This document shows, one piece after another, positions 43,021-51,783 of a DNA stretch of 64,000 nt (position 1 is its first letter; each line of letters starts with the position of its first letter). Location: positions 62,001-126,000 of the forward strand of contig JBMYZL010000003.1 of NCBI GenBank assembly GCA_049610385.1, written 5' to 3'. Under the pieces are notes generated by a model. That model had not been told where the DNA came from and ran no database searches. It saw nothing but the letters and a program-made list of their open reading frames with translations. The DNA is from JBMYZL01 sp049610385 (GTDB taxonomy: Bacteria; Bacteroidota; Bacteroidia; Flavobacteriales_D; Sanyastnellaceae). The position numbers were made by a program, and so were the translations under genes.

Positions 43021-43475
43021 GAACTTCGACCCGCGTCTTCATCGTGATGGGCATTGCCCTATTGACCTTGGGTACATTTTACGGCCCATTGGAATCTGAG
43101 TTCCCGCTTGCCCAGAAACCCATCTGGAAATTCACCACGGGTTTCGCCGCCGCTGGCATCATAGGTGCCCAATGGGCTTTGACTTTGGTGCGCATGGTGT
43201 TTCAAGCACACGGTGTTCAATGGGACCGGTGGGTCCGGGTCCATCGCTCACTCGGACTGGTCTTGCCTTTGGCCGTGATGGCACACGCCCAAAGTTTGGG
43301 ATACGGTTTGCTCGCCATCCTTCCTCTGGCTTTGTTCGCTGCAGCTTGGACAGGTACTCAATTGCGAAAGACTGTTTCGGCAGTCGATGGGGTCATTCGA
43401 TGGCATATTTTCCTCTCTGCCATCACCTTGGGGTCCCTGATCACGCATCTCTATATGGTGACATTCTACCGTTGA
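43017..43475 (+). CDS. Five-helix membrane protein with two His-x13-His pairs, putative di-haem cytochrome b
   Basis: 152 aa with hydrophobic segments near 6-22, 38-62, 76-94, 97-112 and 128-150. Helix 3 holds His76 and His90, helix 5 His130 and His144, both pairs spaced by 14. That is the arrangement of ferric reductase/NOX-like and related b cytochromes, in which two haems stack across the membrane. No FAD or NAD domain is present; these are supplied by the first gene of the operon. Inferred role: carry electrons from the cytoplasmic reductase across the membrane. Its ATG overlaps the preceding stop by 4 bases. Assignment rests on His spacing, not on overall similarity. Confidence 0.8.
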   Translation: MRTSTRVFIVMGIALLTLGTFYGPLESEFPLAQKPIWKFTTGFAAAGIIGAQWALTLVRMVFQAHGVQWDRWVRVHRSLGLVLPLAVMAHAQSLGYGLLAILPLALFAAAWTGTQLRKTVSAVDGVIRWHIFLSAITLGSLITHLYMVTFYR

Positions 43476-43504
43476 TCACGCAGGACGTGAGGTTGAAACA
43501 AAAA

Positions 43505-43532
43505 AAAACGGCTCCCCATTGGGAGCCGTTTT
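43505..43532. terminator. Bidirectional intrinsic terminator
   Basis: A perfect 12-bp stem (AAAACGGCTCCC with GGGAGCCGTTTT, loop CATT) lies 29 bases after the plus-strand electron-transfer operon and 21 bases after the minus-strand T9SS gene. T-runs follow on both strands, longer on the minus strand. Confidence 0.85.
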
Positions 43533-43553
43533 CCATTTCAAGCCTTTCGTTTT

Positions 43554-45593
43554 TTAGCGAACAATGAATTTCTTGGTCATCCGCATGCCATCAGCAACCA
43601 GGGAATATGTATAAACCCCTGCATTCAAATTTGTGACGTCATATTGAATTTGATGCTCGCCCGCTGGCAATGTCCCTCGGTCCATGACATCCACTGTACG
43701 TCCTTGGAGATCGCGAATTTCAAAAATCACACGACGCGCTTGCAACATCTCGAAACGGAACATGGTGGTTCCATTCGCCGGGTTGGGCACATTTTGGAAC
43801 AACTGAATGCCGTTTGCATTTGCAATTGCATCAACACCAACCCACTCTGCCAAAATCAAACGAACCGCAGGTGTAGCTGTCTGGGACGTGAACCAAACAA
43901 AATCACCTGAACCCGTCTGGCTGTAGCTGCCTGTTGAATTGTCCGTATCGCTGTTGGCATTGCCCAAAACGGTCAACTCAGATTCACTTTCAAATTCACT
44001 GATTACCCCTGCAAAGTAAAAGCCCTCATTGTCCAATTCAATCGGATCTTCAAATGGCAAATACACGTAATCCGAAGACTCCGCGTCTGGCGGCGTCCAT
44101 GCATCGTCATACTCCCAGTAAGTCGACTCGAACGGAGAATCCGTCAGGCCCGCTTCTGGATCATAGTCATACAACCGAGATTCGAACTCAAGCAAACCCC
44201 CACCGGAACTGGGGCCGAAGCGCACCGTGATTCCGTAAGCTGTGGAGCCTGTGTTGTGCATGTGGAAAAAGTTGCCGTAACCACAAGGGTCAAAAAGGCC
44301 TGCGATGTCCGAATCAGCTGGGCGGAATTCCGTATCGATGTTGCCTTCATCATCATGGCCATATTCATCATCTGTGTAGAAGAATGCTTGCGTCATGACA
44401 TTGTCATCAGGATTGTCATCCTCATTGGCAGAAGCCAATGTGACTTGCAAAACGTACTCCCCTGTGCTTCCAGGTTCCCATCCAGTGCTGATATAGGTGG
44501 TGTCCTGTGCATTTGCCGGACAGTTGGCTGCGTTGGCAAAGCTGGAAAGGGTTCCCAATTCTTCCGTGACAGTGGCCAATACCGCGCCCTGGTCATCCAA
44601 AATGTCAATGGTAACAACTGATTCGTCTTGATCGGCATTTCCGCTGTTGCGGTACAAAACGCCTGCAACCAATCCCCCATCAGCTGCGGGAATGGCTTGC
44701 TCCAAGGGTGTATGGCGATATTCATACAGGTTGTAAATGTCACCGTTTGTGATTTGAACCAAACTCAAGTCATTCGCCACTGGATTTTCGGATATGACCA
44801 CATCATCCAGGCCCCAGAAGTAGTGGCTATACCCATCGCCTGTTTCATCTGGCTGGAGGTACGAGAACCGAATTTGCACTTCATTGTATCCCGCGGCAAC
44901 GCAAGAAACGTCCACCGAAGTGGTCAAAGCATTGGCCGAGGCAGAATTTGCTGATTGAATAAATGAGCCATGACCATCAAATGTGGTCCACGTGGCACCG
45001 GCGTCATTCGTCACCTGCAAGAAAACAGGCGCATAAGGATAGCAGCAATAGCGGAAATATTGCTCCCAAGTCACGACCACCGATCCATTCGCAGAAAAGT
45101 CCAATACCGGACTGGTGATCCAACCTTCGGTGTTTTCATAGCCCTCAGAAATGGGGGTGTTCCAATGATCACAATCGAAAATCATCCATCCATTGTCTCC
45201 AGTCGAAGAAGCCAATGGGTTGATGTTTGTCGAGAATTCCCCGGCAGGAGGCTGTACTCCTGACGCCGAACCATCCGCATAATATCCAGCTCCTCCGACG
45301 TCAACCCACTGCCAAATGGTTCCACCTCCTGTGTCTTCAGCAGACCATGCACCGACCCCGCCATTGTTGCCTTCAAATCCGTTGGCGAAATCCTCTGAAA
45401 ACAGAACCACCCCGCCTCCACGTGTGGCCAGTTCCATCGAAGATGGCGTCGCAGGATCGCGTTCTTCCTGTACAATTTCTGTTGCAGACAAGGGTGCGGG
45501 CATCGCCGCAAAATTGTGCTGCTCGACCAAGCGTTGTGCCTGCGTCGTCATCACTGCGGCCAAAGCGCAGCAAGCAATAGTCAAATGCTTCAT
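43554..45593 (-). CDS. T9SS-sorted secreted protein with jelly-roll and CARDB-like domains
   Basis: 679 aa from the ATG at 45593. A signal peptide (to about residue 20) is followed by VLFSEDFANGFEG and a beta-sandwich that contains NGWMIFDCDHW and VVVTWEQYFRYCCYPYAPVFLQV, similar to MAM or jelly-roll domains. The middle (about 290-420) is CARDB-like (VLYRNSGNADQDESVVTIDI). A domain rich in Asp, Tyr and Ser follows. The last 75 residues are a type A sorting domain: LFQNVPNPANGTTMFRF, VIFEIRDLQGRTV, LNAGVYTYSLVADGMRMTKKF. It is probably secreted and anchored on the surface by the T9SS. No enzyme motif is seen. It has the same layout as the gene at 45720. Confidence 0.85.
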   Translation of the reverse strand: MKHLTIACCALAAVMTTQAQRLVEQHNFAAMPAPLSATEIVQEERDPATPSSMELATRGGGVVLFSEDFANGFEGNNGGVGAWSAEDTGGGTIWQWVDVGGAGYYADGSASGVQPPAGEFSTNINPLASSTGDNGWMIFDCDHWNTPISEGYENTEGWITSPVLDFSANGSVVVTWEQYFRYCCYPYAPVFLQVTNDAGATWTTFDGHGSFIQSANSASANALTTSVDVSCVAAGYNEVQIRFSYLQPDETGDGYSHYFWGLDDVVISENPVANDLSLVQITNGDIYNLYEYRHTPLEQAIPAADGGLVAGVLYRNSGNADQDESVVTIDILDDQGAVLATVTEELGTLSSFANAANCPANAQDTTYISTGWEPGSTGEYVLQVTLASANEDDNPDDNVMTQAFFYTDDEYGHDDEGNIDTEFRPADSDIAGLFDPCGYGNFFHMHNTGSTAYGITVRFGPSSGGGLLEFESRLYDYDPEAGLTDSPFESTYWEYDDAWTPPDAESSDYVYLPFEDPIELDNEGFYFAGVISEFESESELTVLGNANSDTDNSTGSYSQTGSGDFVWFTSQTATPAVRLILAEWVGVDAIANANGIQLFQNVPNPANGTTMFRFEMLQARRVIFEIRDLQGRTVDVMDRGTLPAGEHQIQYDVTNLNAGVYTYSLVADGMRMTKKFIVR

Positions 45594-45643
45594 CAATGAA
45601 TCGATTTATCGTGTCGGAAAATTAGAACAATTTTCATCTTCTC

Positions 45644-45678
45644 AAAAAAAAAGGGAACGCTCTTATGAGCATTCCCTT
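45644..45678 (-). terminator. Intrinsic terminator after the second T9SS gene
   Basis: On the minus strand GAGCATTCCCTT's partner arms (AAGGGAATGCTC with GAGCGTTCCCTT, one mismatch, loop ATAA) are followed by a T-run of nine (A-run 45644-45652 on plus). It lies 42 bases past the stop of the gene at 45720. Confidence 0.8.
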
Positions 45679-45719
45679 CTTAATTGTTTCATCGTGGTCC
45701 GCAAAAGACCTCGTGATGT

Positions 45720-47663
45720 TTATTGCACAATCATCCGCTGCGTCGCCCGTGCACCGTCCACATTCAAAATGAACGTGTAAACACCTGCTTCCCATGCGCT
45801 GACATCCAAAGTCAAGCTGTGGTAACCCGCAGACAATGTTCCGCGGTCTTCTGCAACCACCAATTTGCCCATCATGTCACGAACCTCAATGGCTATTTCT
45901 GAGGCCTGATCCAGACGGTATTGAACCCTGGTGGATTCGATGGCCGGATTGGGCACAGCAGTAAACAATTCGAAATTCTGCGTAACAATGTTCCCCACGT
46001 TTACCGTGTTCGTCGCATTGGGATTCAAGTTCAAACGCACCATCGGTACTTCGTTCGTGTAGTACCAGTCATATGCATCCCCTGCACCGAACGGCCCGTA
46101 AACAAAGGACGTTGAGTTGTACGTGTACTTGGATTCCCAAATCTGAACATTGGAGCCACCATAGTGCTCAAAACCAGCGGCGATGAAGTCACCGGCAGCA
46201 GCCTCATAAGGCTCATTGAGCACCAAGGTGTACCAAACGATGTCCTCTTCATTTCCCGAGTTGGAGTATGAAGCAGCCAAGTCCAATTCATCCGAGCTGA
46301 CCAAAAGACCTCCATACTGATCCGTGATAAAAGTATCATCCGTACCATCGAACAAATGGGCAATCACCGGCGTTCCCTCGTCAGAATCATCCGCAATCGC
46401 AACATCGATGGCATAGATGGTGACATCATTGTAAACGTCAAATGGGTTCAAAGCAATGAAATCGTCAGAACCATCGAAAGGGAAAACACCCGTGAAGGAA
46501 CCATCGTCACGACCCCAAGAGTAATCCGTCACTTCGAAAGACTGGCTCAATGTATTGTTGCCTGGATTCTCATCCTCGCTGTCCATGGTCATGGTATAAA
46601 CCACTTCGTATTCACCCAATCCAGAAGTCAACTCCCATCCATTGGCACGCATGGTGTCCAAAGCCTGGTAGGGCAAGTCAATGGCATCAGAAGAACCAGC
46701 GTCTTCACCATTGACAGTCACGTTCATCAAAACACCAGACTGATCGTTGTAGCCCGCATTGTAGCAAGTTGCGGCGAAGTTAAATGGCGCCAACTGGCTC
46801 TCAGGCCAAGCACCATACTCATACGCGAAAGTGGTCTCGTAATCCGAGTAAGAGACGTAAGTGTCCGTCCGAATGTCATTCGCGGGGGTTTCGAACACCT
46901 CCACGTCATCGATCATCCACGCATATCCCCACGTGCCCTTCCAACGAAAGCGCAACCAAATCTGAGACTGATTTCCTGCAATCGCCGAAATATCAAACGT
47001 GATGATTGTGGGGTTGGATACGGGGTCTTGCGTGGCCATGTTCGGCCACACTTCCCAACGCGCCTGCACCTCGCCGTCGCCATCTCCAAAGTCGACAAAT
47101 CCTTCTGCCACCTCGTAAGTGGTGATGTCCGGCCAAGTGACCCCATCACGCGACACCTCCACCAAGCAGTATTCATTGCCATCAGAAGATCCGCCGTCCC
47201 ACATGCGATAGAAGGTCTCGAACATGACACTGACATAAGGGTAGTTGGAACAATCGATGGGGTTGACAGACTGGAACCAATTGTTCTCGATTCCCGTTCC
47301 ACCCTCCTCGCCGCCGAACAAATCCGAGTCTACCATCATAAAGCCATTGCCCGCAGTGGTCGAGTTCAAAGCCGCGATGGGAGCAAAGCCTGTAGGCTCC
47401 AATCCGATTCCACATTCGAAATTCAACCCTTCAACGTATTCCGTATATCCGTTGCTGAAAGCGTCATCGATGGACCAATCATCACAGTTTGAAAAGTCGT
47501 TTGTCCAAATGGTCTCACGCTCAGCTGGCGCTTGCGCATTGGTGTTTGCAGCCTCGACTCTACGGAGTTGGGCTTCTTTGGTTTTCATTGCAGGCAAAAG
47601 TCCTTGCGCACCCACAGTGGATCCGATCAAGACTGCCAACAAAGTCACGTAAATATGCTTCAT
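45720..47663 (-). CDS. T9SS-sorted secreted protein, paralogue of the neighbouring gene
   Basis: 647 aa from the ATG at 47663. The signal peptide is HIYVTLLAVLIGSTVGAQ. The N-terminal beta-sandwich has TIWTNDFSNCDDWSIDD, NGFMMVDSDLFGGEEGG and YPYVSVMFETFYRMWDGG, matching the layout of the gene at 43554. A CARDB-like domain (about 300-400) and a domain with VTIYAIDVAIADDSDEG follow. The end is a type A sorting domain: FTAVPNPAIESTRVQYRL, IAIEVRDMMGKLVV and WEAGVYTFILNVDGARATQRM. No catalytic residues are recognised. It has its own promoter and terminator, so it is transcribed apart from its paralogue. Confidence 0.85.
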   Translation of the reverse strand: MKHIYVTLLAVLIGSTVGAQGLLPAMKTKEAQLRRVEAANTNAQAPAERETIWTNDFSNCDDWSIDDAFSNGYTEYVEGLNFECGIGLEPTGFAPIAALNSTTAGNGFMMVDSDLFGGEEGGTGIENNWFQSVNPIDCSNYPYVSVMFETFYRMWDGGSSDGNEYCLVEVSRDGVTWPDITTYEVAEGFVDFGDGDGEVQARWEVWPNMATQDPVSNPTIITFDISAIAGNQSQIWLRFRWKGTWGYAWMIDDVEVFETPANDIRTDTYVSYSDYETTFAYEYGAWPESQLAPFNFAATCYNAGYNDQSGVLMNVTVNGEDAGSSDAIDLPYQALDTMRANGWELTSGLGEYEVVYTMTMDSEDENPGNNTLSQSFEVTDYSWGRDDGSFTGVFPFDGSDDFIALNPFDVYNDVTIYAIDVAIADDSDEGTPVIAHLFDGTDDTFITDQYGGLLVSSDELDLAASYSNSGNEEDIVWYTLVLNEPYEAAAGDFIAAGFEHYGGSNVQIWESKYTYNSTSFVYGPFGAGDAYDWYYTNEVPMVRLNLNPNATNTVNVGNIVTQNFELFTAVPNPAIESTRVQYRLDQASEIAIEVRDMMGKLVVAEDRGTLSAGYHSLTLDVSAWEAGVYTFILNVDGARATQRMIVQ

Positions 47664-47697
47664 GTATAAGCTGGTGTTTAATTGTGAATTTTCGTCG

Positions 47698-47727
47698 CAA
47701 ATATATGTTTTCCCGTTTTCACGCCAA
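47698..47727 (-). promoter_or_regulatory. Promoter TTG-N19-TATATTTG of the T9SS gene at 47663
   Basis: Minus strand: TTG (47727-47725), 19 bases, TATATTTG (47705-47698), then 34 bases to the ATG. This is a full match to the Bacteroidota TTG/TAnnTTTG pattern. The -33 element overlaps the end of gcvP. Confidence 0.65.
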
Positions 47728-50592
47728 TTCGCCTTCAAACGCCGAAAGTGGCGGGCAACTGCAAACCAAATTTCGGTCTCCGTATGCGTTATCTACACGC
47801 GCGACTGGAGGCCAAAACTTATTCGTCCGAAGTTCACGCACGGGATAACAGGCTTTTTCGCGGGTATAGGGGTGTGTCCAATCATCGGCAATGACCTCCT
47901 CTGCCGTATGTGGAGCCATTTTCAAGACGTTATCCTCTTGATCTGCCTCACCCGCCTCAATGGCCCGAATTTCCTCGCGAATGGACAACATCGCCTCTAC
48001 AAAACGATCCAACTCCTCCAAGGATTCACTTTCAGTGGGTTCCACCATCAAAGTTCCCGCCACAGGCCATGAAACCGTGGGTGCATGGAAACCATAGTCA
48101 ATGAGTCGCTTCGCGATGTCCATCACTTCAATGCCAGCCGTGGCCTTGAAACCTCGACAATCCAAAATCATTTCGTGGGCCACCGTCCCATTCTCCCCGG
48201 TGTATAGGATGTGATAGGCCCCCTCCAATTTGGCCCGCAAGTAATTCGCGTTCAAAATCGCCACCTCAGTCGATTGGGTCAACCCCCGCTCGCCCAACAT
48301 TTTGATGTAAGCGTATGGAATGATGTCAATGAGTGCGCTGCCAAAAGGAGCGCCGCTGATGGCATCAATGGCTTGATCTCCCTTCTCCAAATCCACCACG
48401 CTATGCGCGGGAAGGAATGGCACCAAATGCTCTGCCACACCAATCGGACCCACACCCGGTCCTCCGCCCCCATGGGGAATGGCAAAGGTTTTGTGCAAAT
48501 TCAAGTGACAAACGTCCGCACCGATCAATCCTGGACTCGTCAGGCCCACTTGGGCATTCATGTTCGCCCCATCCATATAGACTTGCCCTCCATGGGAATG
48601 AATCATCGTGGTGATGTCCAAAATGGATTCTTCGAACACCCCGTGTGTCGAAGGGTATGTCACCATCAACGCCCCCAATTGAGCACTGTGAGCCTCGGTT
48701 TTGGCCCGAAGGTCATCCATGTCAATGTTCCCGTCGTCATCACAAGCCACAACGACCACCTTCATGCCCGCCATGACCGCGCTGGCGGGGTTGGTGCCGT
48801 GGGCACTCGAAGGAATCAAGCAGACATCGCGGTCATGGTCTCCACGGCTTTCGTGATAGGCGCGAATGACCATCAAGCCCGCAAATTCTCCTTGGGCCCC
48901 CGAATTGGGTTGAAGAGAAACGCCTGCAAAACCCGTCGCTTCCGACAGATCCACCTCGAGCTCCTCAAGCAATCCACGGGTGCCTGCGGCTTGTTCTGCC
49001 GGACAAAAAGGATGCAATTCTGCAAAGGCCGACCAAGTGATGGGAATCAGCTCCGTGGCCGCATTCAATTTCATGGTGCACGAACCCAATGGAATCATGG
49101 CATGCATCAGCGATAGGTCCTTGTTTTCCAACCGCTTGATGTATCGCATCATCTCCGTTTCGGAATGGTACCGATTAAAAACAGGGTGATGCAAGTAATC
49201 CACCTCTCGCCACAATTCACCCAAGAAAGGCCGCTCCACGCCCATGCCGGAAATCGGGCTGATTCCGAACACCGTGCACAGGGAGGCAAAATCGGACTGG
49301 GTCACGCGCTCGTGGAAAGACACCCCCACGTGCAACCCATCTGGGTCATAACGCAAATTCAGTTGGTGCGATTCTGCGCGGGCCTTCAGGCTGCGCATGG
49401 CATCCTCACCCCCTGAAACTTGAATGGTCAAGGTGTCGAAATAACATGCATTGGTTTGGGAGTAAACCTCCGAGTTTTTCAAGGCGGTGTCAAATGCCCT
49501 GGCCAACATGTGAATCCGCTCTGCAATGCTTCGAATGCCTTTGGGTCCATGGTAAACAGCATACATGGAAGCCATCACGGCCAACAGCGCTTGGGCAGTG
49601 CAAATGTTTGACGTGGCCTTGTCCCGGCGAATGTGCTGTTCCCGGGTTTGCAAGGCCATTCGCAAGCCGTTTTTCCCCATGCGGTCCTTGGAAACGCCTA
49701 TGATTCTTCCCGGGAAGTGTCGCTTGTAAGATTCGCGAGCGGCGAAGAAAGCCGCATGGGGACCTCCGTAGCCCATGGGCACCCCAAATCGCTGGCTGCT
49801 CCCCACCACCACATCTGCATTCATCATGCCTGGATGCTTCAACAAAGCCAACGCCATGGGATCTGTTGCCACCACCGCTTGGGCCTCTGCCTCGTGAGCA
49901 GCATCAATGATGGAGGTCATGTCTTCTGCCATCCCCTTGACATCGGGGTATTGAAGCAACACCCCGAAGATCATGGGGTCAAAAATCATTTCACCTCGGG
50001 GAACCACCTCAAGTTCAATGCCCAAATATTTGGAGCGTGTTTTCAACAACGCCAGTGTCTGAGGAAACACGGCAGCGTCGACGAGAAAGCGGTTGGCACC
50101 AGATTTGGCTTTTGCCCGAGACATCGCCGCTTGCACCATGGCCATGGCTTCAGCAGCGGCTGTGGATTCATCCAACAAGGATGCATTGGCCAATGGCATA
50201 CCCGTCAAGTCACAGACCATCGTCTGGAAATTCAGAAGTGCTTCGAGTCGACCCTGAGCAATCTCCGCCTGGTAAGGTGTGTATGCGGTATACCATCCCG
50301 GATTCTCAAGTACATTTCGTCGGATAACACTGGGCACTTCCGTGGGATTGTAACCCATGCCGATGTAGTTGCGATACAAAGTGTTCCGACGTGAAATCTC
50401 ATCGATGTGTTCCAGGAATTCCGGTTCAGTCATGGCCGCATCTATGTTCATGCGTTCACGCAAACGGATGGCCCCTGGGATGGTGTCGTTGAGCAAGTCC
50501 TCGATGGTCGGTGCGCCAATCGTGCGAAGCATCGCCTGGATGTCCTCCTCACGGGGACCAATGTGGCGATGAGTGAAAGAACCAAACTGCAT
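47719..50592 (-). CDS. gcvP: Glycine dehydrogenase (decarboxylating), P-protein
   Basis: The P-protein decarboxylates glycine with PLP and passes the aminomethyl group to the lipoamide of GcvH. At 957 aa from the ATG at 50592 (a TTG at 50601 is possible) it is the single-chain form with both halves. The N-terminal part starts FTHRHIGPREEDIQAML and contains NYIGMGYNPTEVPSVI and YTAYTPYQAEIAQGRLEALLNFQTMV. The C-terminal half holds GAQGEFAGLMVIRAYH and the PLP Lys in NLHKTFAIPHGGGGPG (about 699). GcvH and GcvT are not in the window. Confidence 0.96.
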   Translation of the reverse strand: MQFGSFTHRHIGPREEDIQAMLRTIGAPTIEDLLNDTIPGAIRLRERMNIDAAMTEPEFLEHIDEISRRNTLYRNYIGMGYNPTEVPSVIRRNVLENPGWYTAYTPYQAEIAQGRLEALLNFQTMVCDLTGMPLANASLLDESTAAAEAMAMVQAAMSRAKAKSGANRFLVDAAVFPQTLALLKTRSKYLGIELEVVPRGEMIFDPMIFGVLLQYPDVKGMAEDMTSIIDAAHEAEAQAVVATDPMALALLKHPGMMNADVVVGSSQRFGVPMGYGGPHAAFFAARESYKRHFPGRIIGVSKDRMGKNGLRMALQTREQHIRRDKATSNICTAQALLAVMASMYAVYHGPKGIRSIAERIHMLARAFDTALKNSEVYSQTNACYFDTLTIQVSGGEDAMRSLKARAESHQLNLRYDPDGLHVGVSFHERVTQSDFASLCTVFGISPISGMGVERPFLGELWREVDYLHHPVFNRYHSETEMMRYIKRLENKDLSLMHAMIPLGSCTMKLNAATELIPITWSAFAELHPFCPAEQAAGTRGLLEELEVDLSEATGFAGVSLQPNSGAQGEFAGLMVIRAYHESRGDHDRDVCLIPSSAHGTNPASAVMAGMKVVVVACDDDGNIDMDDLRAKTEAHSAQLGALMVTYPSTHGVFEESILDITTMIHSHGGQVYMDGANMNAQVGLTSPGLIGADVCHLNLHKTFAIPHGGGGPGVGPIGVAEHLVPFLPAHSVVDLEKGDQAIDAISGAPFGSALIDIIPYAYIKMLGERGLTQSTEVAILNANYLRAKLEGAYHILYTGENGTVAHEMILDCRGFKATAGIEVMDIAKRLIDYGFHAPTVSWPVAGTLMVEPTESESLEELDRFVEAMLSIREEIRAIEAGEADQEDNVLKMAPHTAEEVIADDWTHPYTREKACYPVRELRTNKFWPPVARVDNAYGDRNLVCSCPPLSAFEGELA

Positions 50593-50633
50593 CAGATTCA
50601 AGCAATCAGGAGTGAATGTTCAGAAAGATGCGA

Positions 50634-50641
50634 CAAAATTA
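50634..50641 (-). promoter_or_regulatory. Putative promoter -7 box (TAATTTTG) of gcvP
   Basis: TAATTTTG fits TAnnTTTG and lies 41 bases before the gcvP ATG, in the region divergent from the UbiA-like gene. No -33 TTG at the usual spacing. Confidence 0.4.
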
Positions 50642-50700
50642 CAGCACAACTTTCCAATCCGGATGGTGCTCACGGCCCATTCAACGAACTTTGTGGTCGG

Positions 50701-51513
50701 ATGTCACGAGATTTGGAAATTGCACATTTGGTTATCGCTGCCGGTGCCGCATCATGCGCAGCAGCAACATTGGCCGCAGCCGGACTCAAAGACATAGCGA
50801 TTTGGCGACATCCCATGGTGTTTTGGGTGGGAAGTCTCGCCGGTTGGACCTACACGGTTCAACGTTGGTGGAAATGGCGAAGTCGGCCCGAAGAATTGCC
50901 CGAAAACCGAAGGATTGCCTTCGAAAAAAGCCCTTGGTCGGGGTTGCTCGTTTGGACGGTTGTGGCCCTCGCCGCAACGTTCACCTTGCTGGCCCATCGG
51001 CCACCTGCTTGGACGACGTTTCTGCCTTGGGCGTGTGGAGCAGGCCTGTTGTCTGTGGGATACGCCATTTGGCCAGCTGTTGAAGGTGGTTTGCGCTCCT
51101 TTCCAGGCATGAAATTGCCTTTGATTGCAATCACCTGGGCATGGGCCACTGTGCTGTTGCCGCTTTCAGCCGAAGGACTGGACTTGAATCTTTGGGCCTT
51201 TGCAGGCCAAATGCTTTTCATCGCCGGCATCACCATTCCCTTCGATGTCCGGGACATGAATCAAGACGCTGACGCTCTGGGTACATTGCCTCAACGGATT
51301 GGGGCACATCGGGCCATTCGTCTCGCCCTTTTGCTGCTGGCCATTTCTGCTGGGATTTTTGTCGTGGCGCCGCAAATAGAGTGGGTACGCATGGGCACCG
51401 CCGTGGGCGCCATGCCCATTGTAGCGTGGGGTGTGGTGCCACGCAACGAAGCCTATTACACTTTTGCCTTGGATGGAATGCTGGTGGTTCAGGCGGTGGC
51501 GATTTGGCTTTGA
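50701..51513 (+). CDS. UbiA-like prenyltransferase family membrane protein
   Basis: 270 aa from the ATG at 50701 with seven or eight hydrophobic helices. The loop FDVRDMNQDADALGTLPQRIG carries Asp-x2-Asp-x3-Asp, the second Asp motif of UbiA prenyltransferases, and the sequence after it (GAHRAIRLALLLLAIS) is also typical. The first motif, normally Asn-x3-Asp-x3-Asp after helix 2, is not seen; the equivalent place reads GWTYTVQRWWKWRS. Proteins of this shape occur in other Bacteroidota, and catalysis is uncertain. The frame is open upstream to 50407, but that part overlaps the divergent gcvP. Confidence 0.7.
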   Translation: MSRDLEIAHLVIAAGAASCAAATLAAAGLKDIAIWRHPMVFWVGSLAGWTYTVQRWWKWRSRPEELPENRRIAFEKSPWSGLLVWTVVALAATFTLLAHRPPAWTTFLPWACGAGLLSVGYAIWPAVEGGLRSFPGMKLPLIAITWAWATVLLPLSAEGLDLNLWAFAGQMLFIAGITIPFDVRDMNQDADALGTLPQRIGAHRAIRLALLLLAISAGIFVVAPQIEWVRMGTAVGAMPIVAWGVVPRNEAYYTFALDGMLVVQAVAIWL

Positions 51514-51783
51514 GCCATGCGTCCTGCCTGCCAAACTGCGCATCCCCACCCACCCAGAAAATCACCGCATCCAGCACGCAAACCCCAATGGCAGAGGACT
51601 CTTACCCGATGTAATCCGCAGGCGGAATGACCAAGAATACCGAGAAACCCACAACCCGGCCAACACCTGCCCTCTTTCTCACCGTTGGGTCTGAAAAGCC
51701 CCGAACCCAGTCGAAAAACAGGCTGCAATCAAGAAACACACCATCAACCTACGAAGCCTGTTCGATTTCATCGAACAATCCCA

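Noticed and set aside
46356..47492. 378-codon plus-strand open frame opposite the second T9SS gene
   Set aside because: Arg/His/Val-rich shadow of a Asp-rich secreted protein.
51514..51783. Short frames between the UbiA-like gene and feoB, including a Gly/Cys-rich 79-codon minus-strand frame
   Set aside because: No motif, odd composition and partial overlap with the UbiA-like gene; the region probably holds the feoB promoter.
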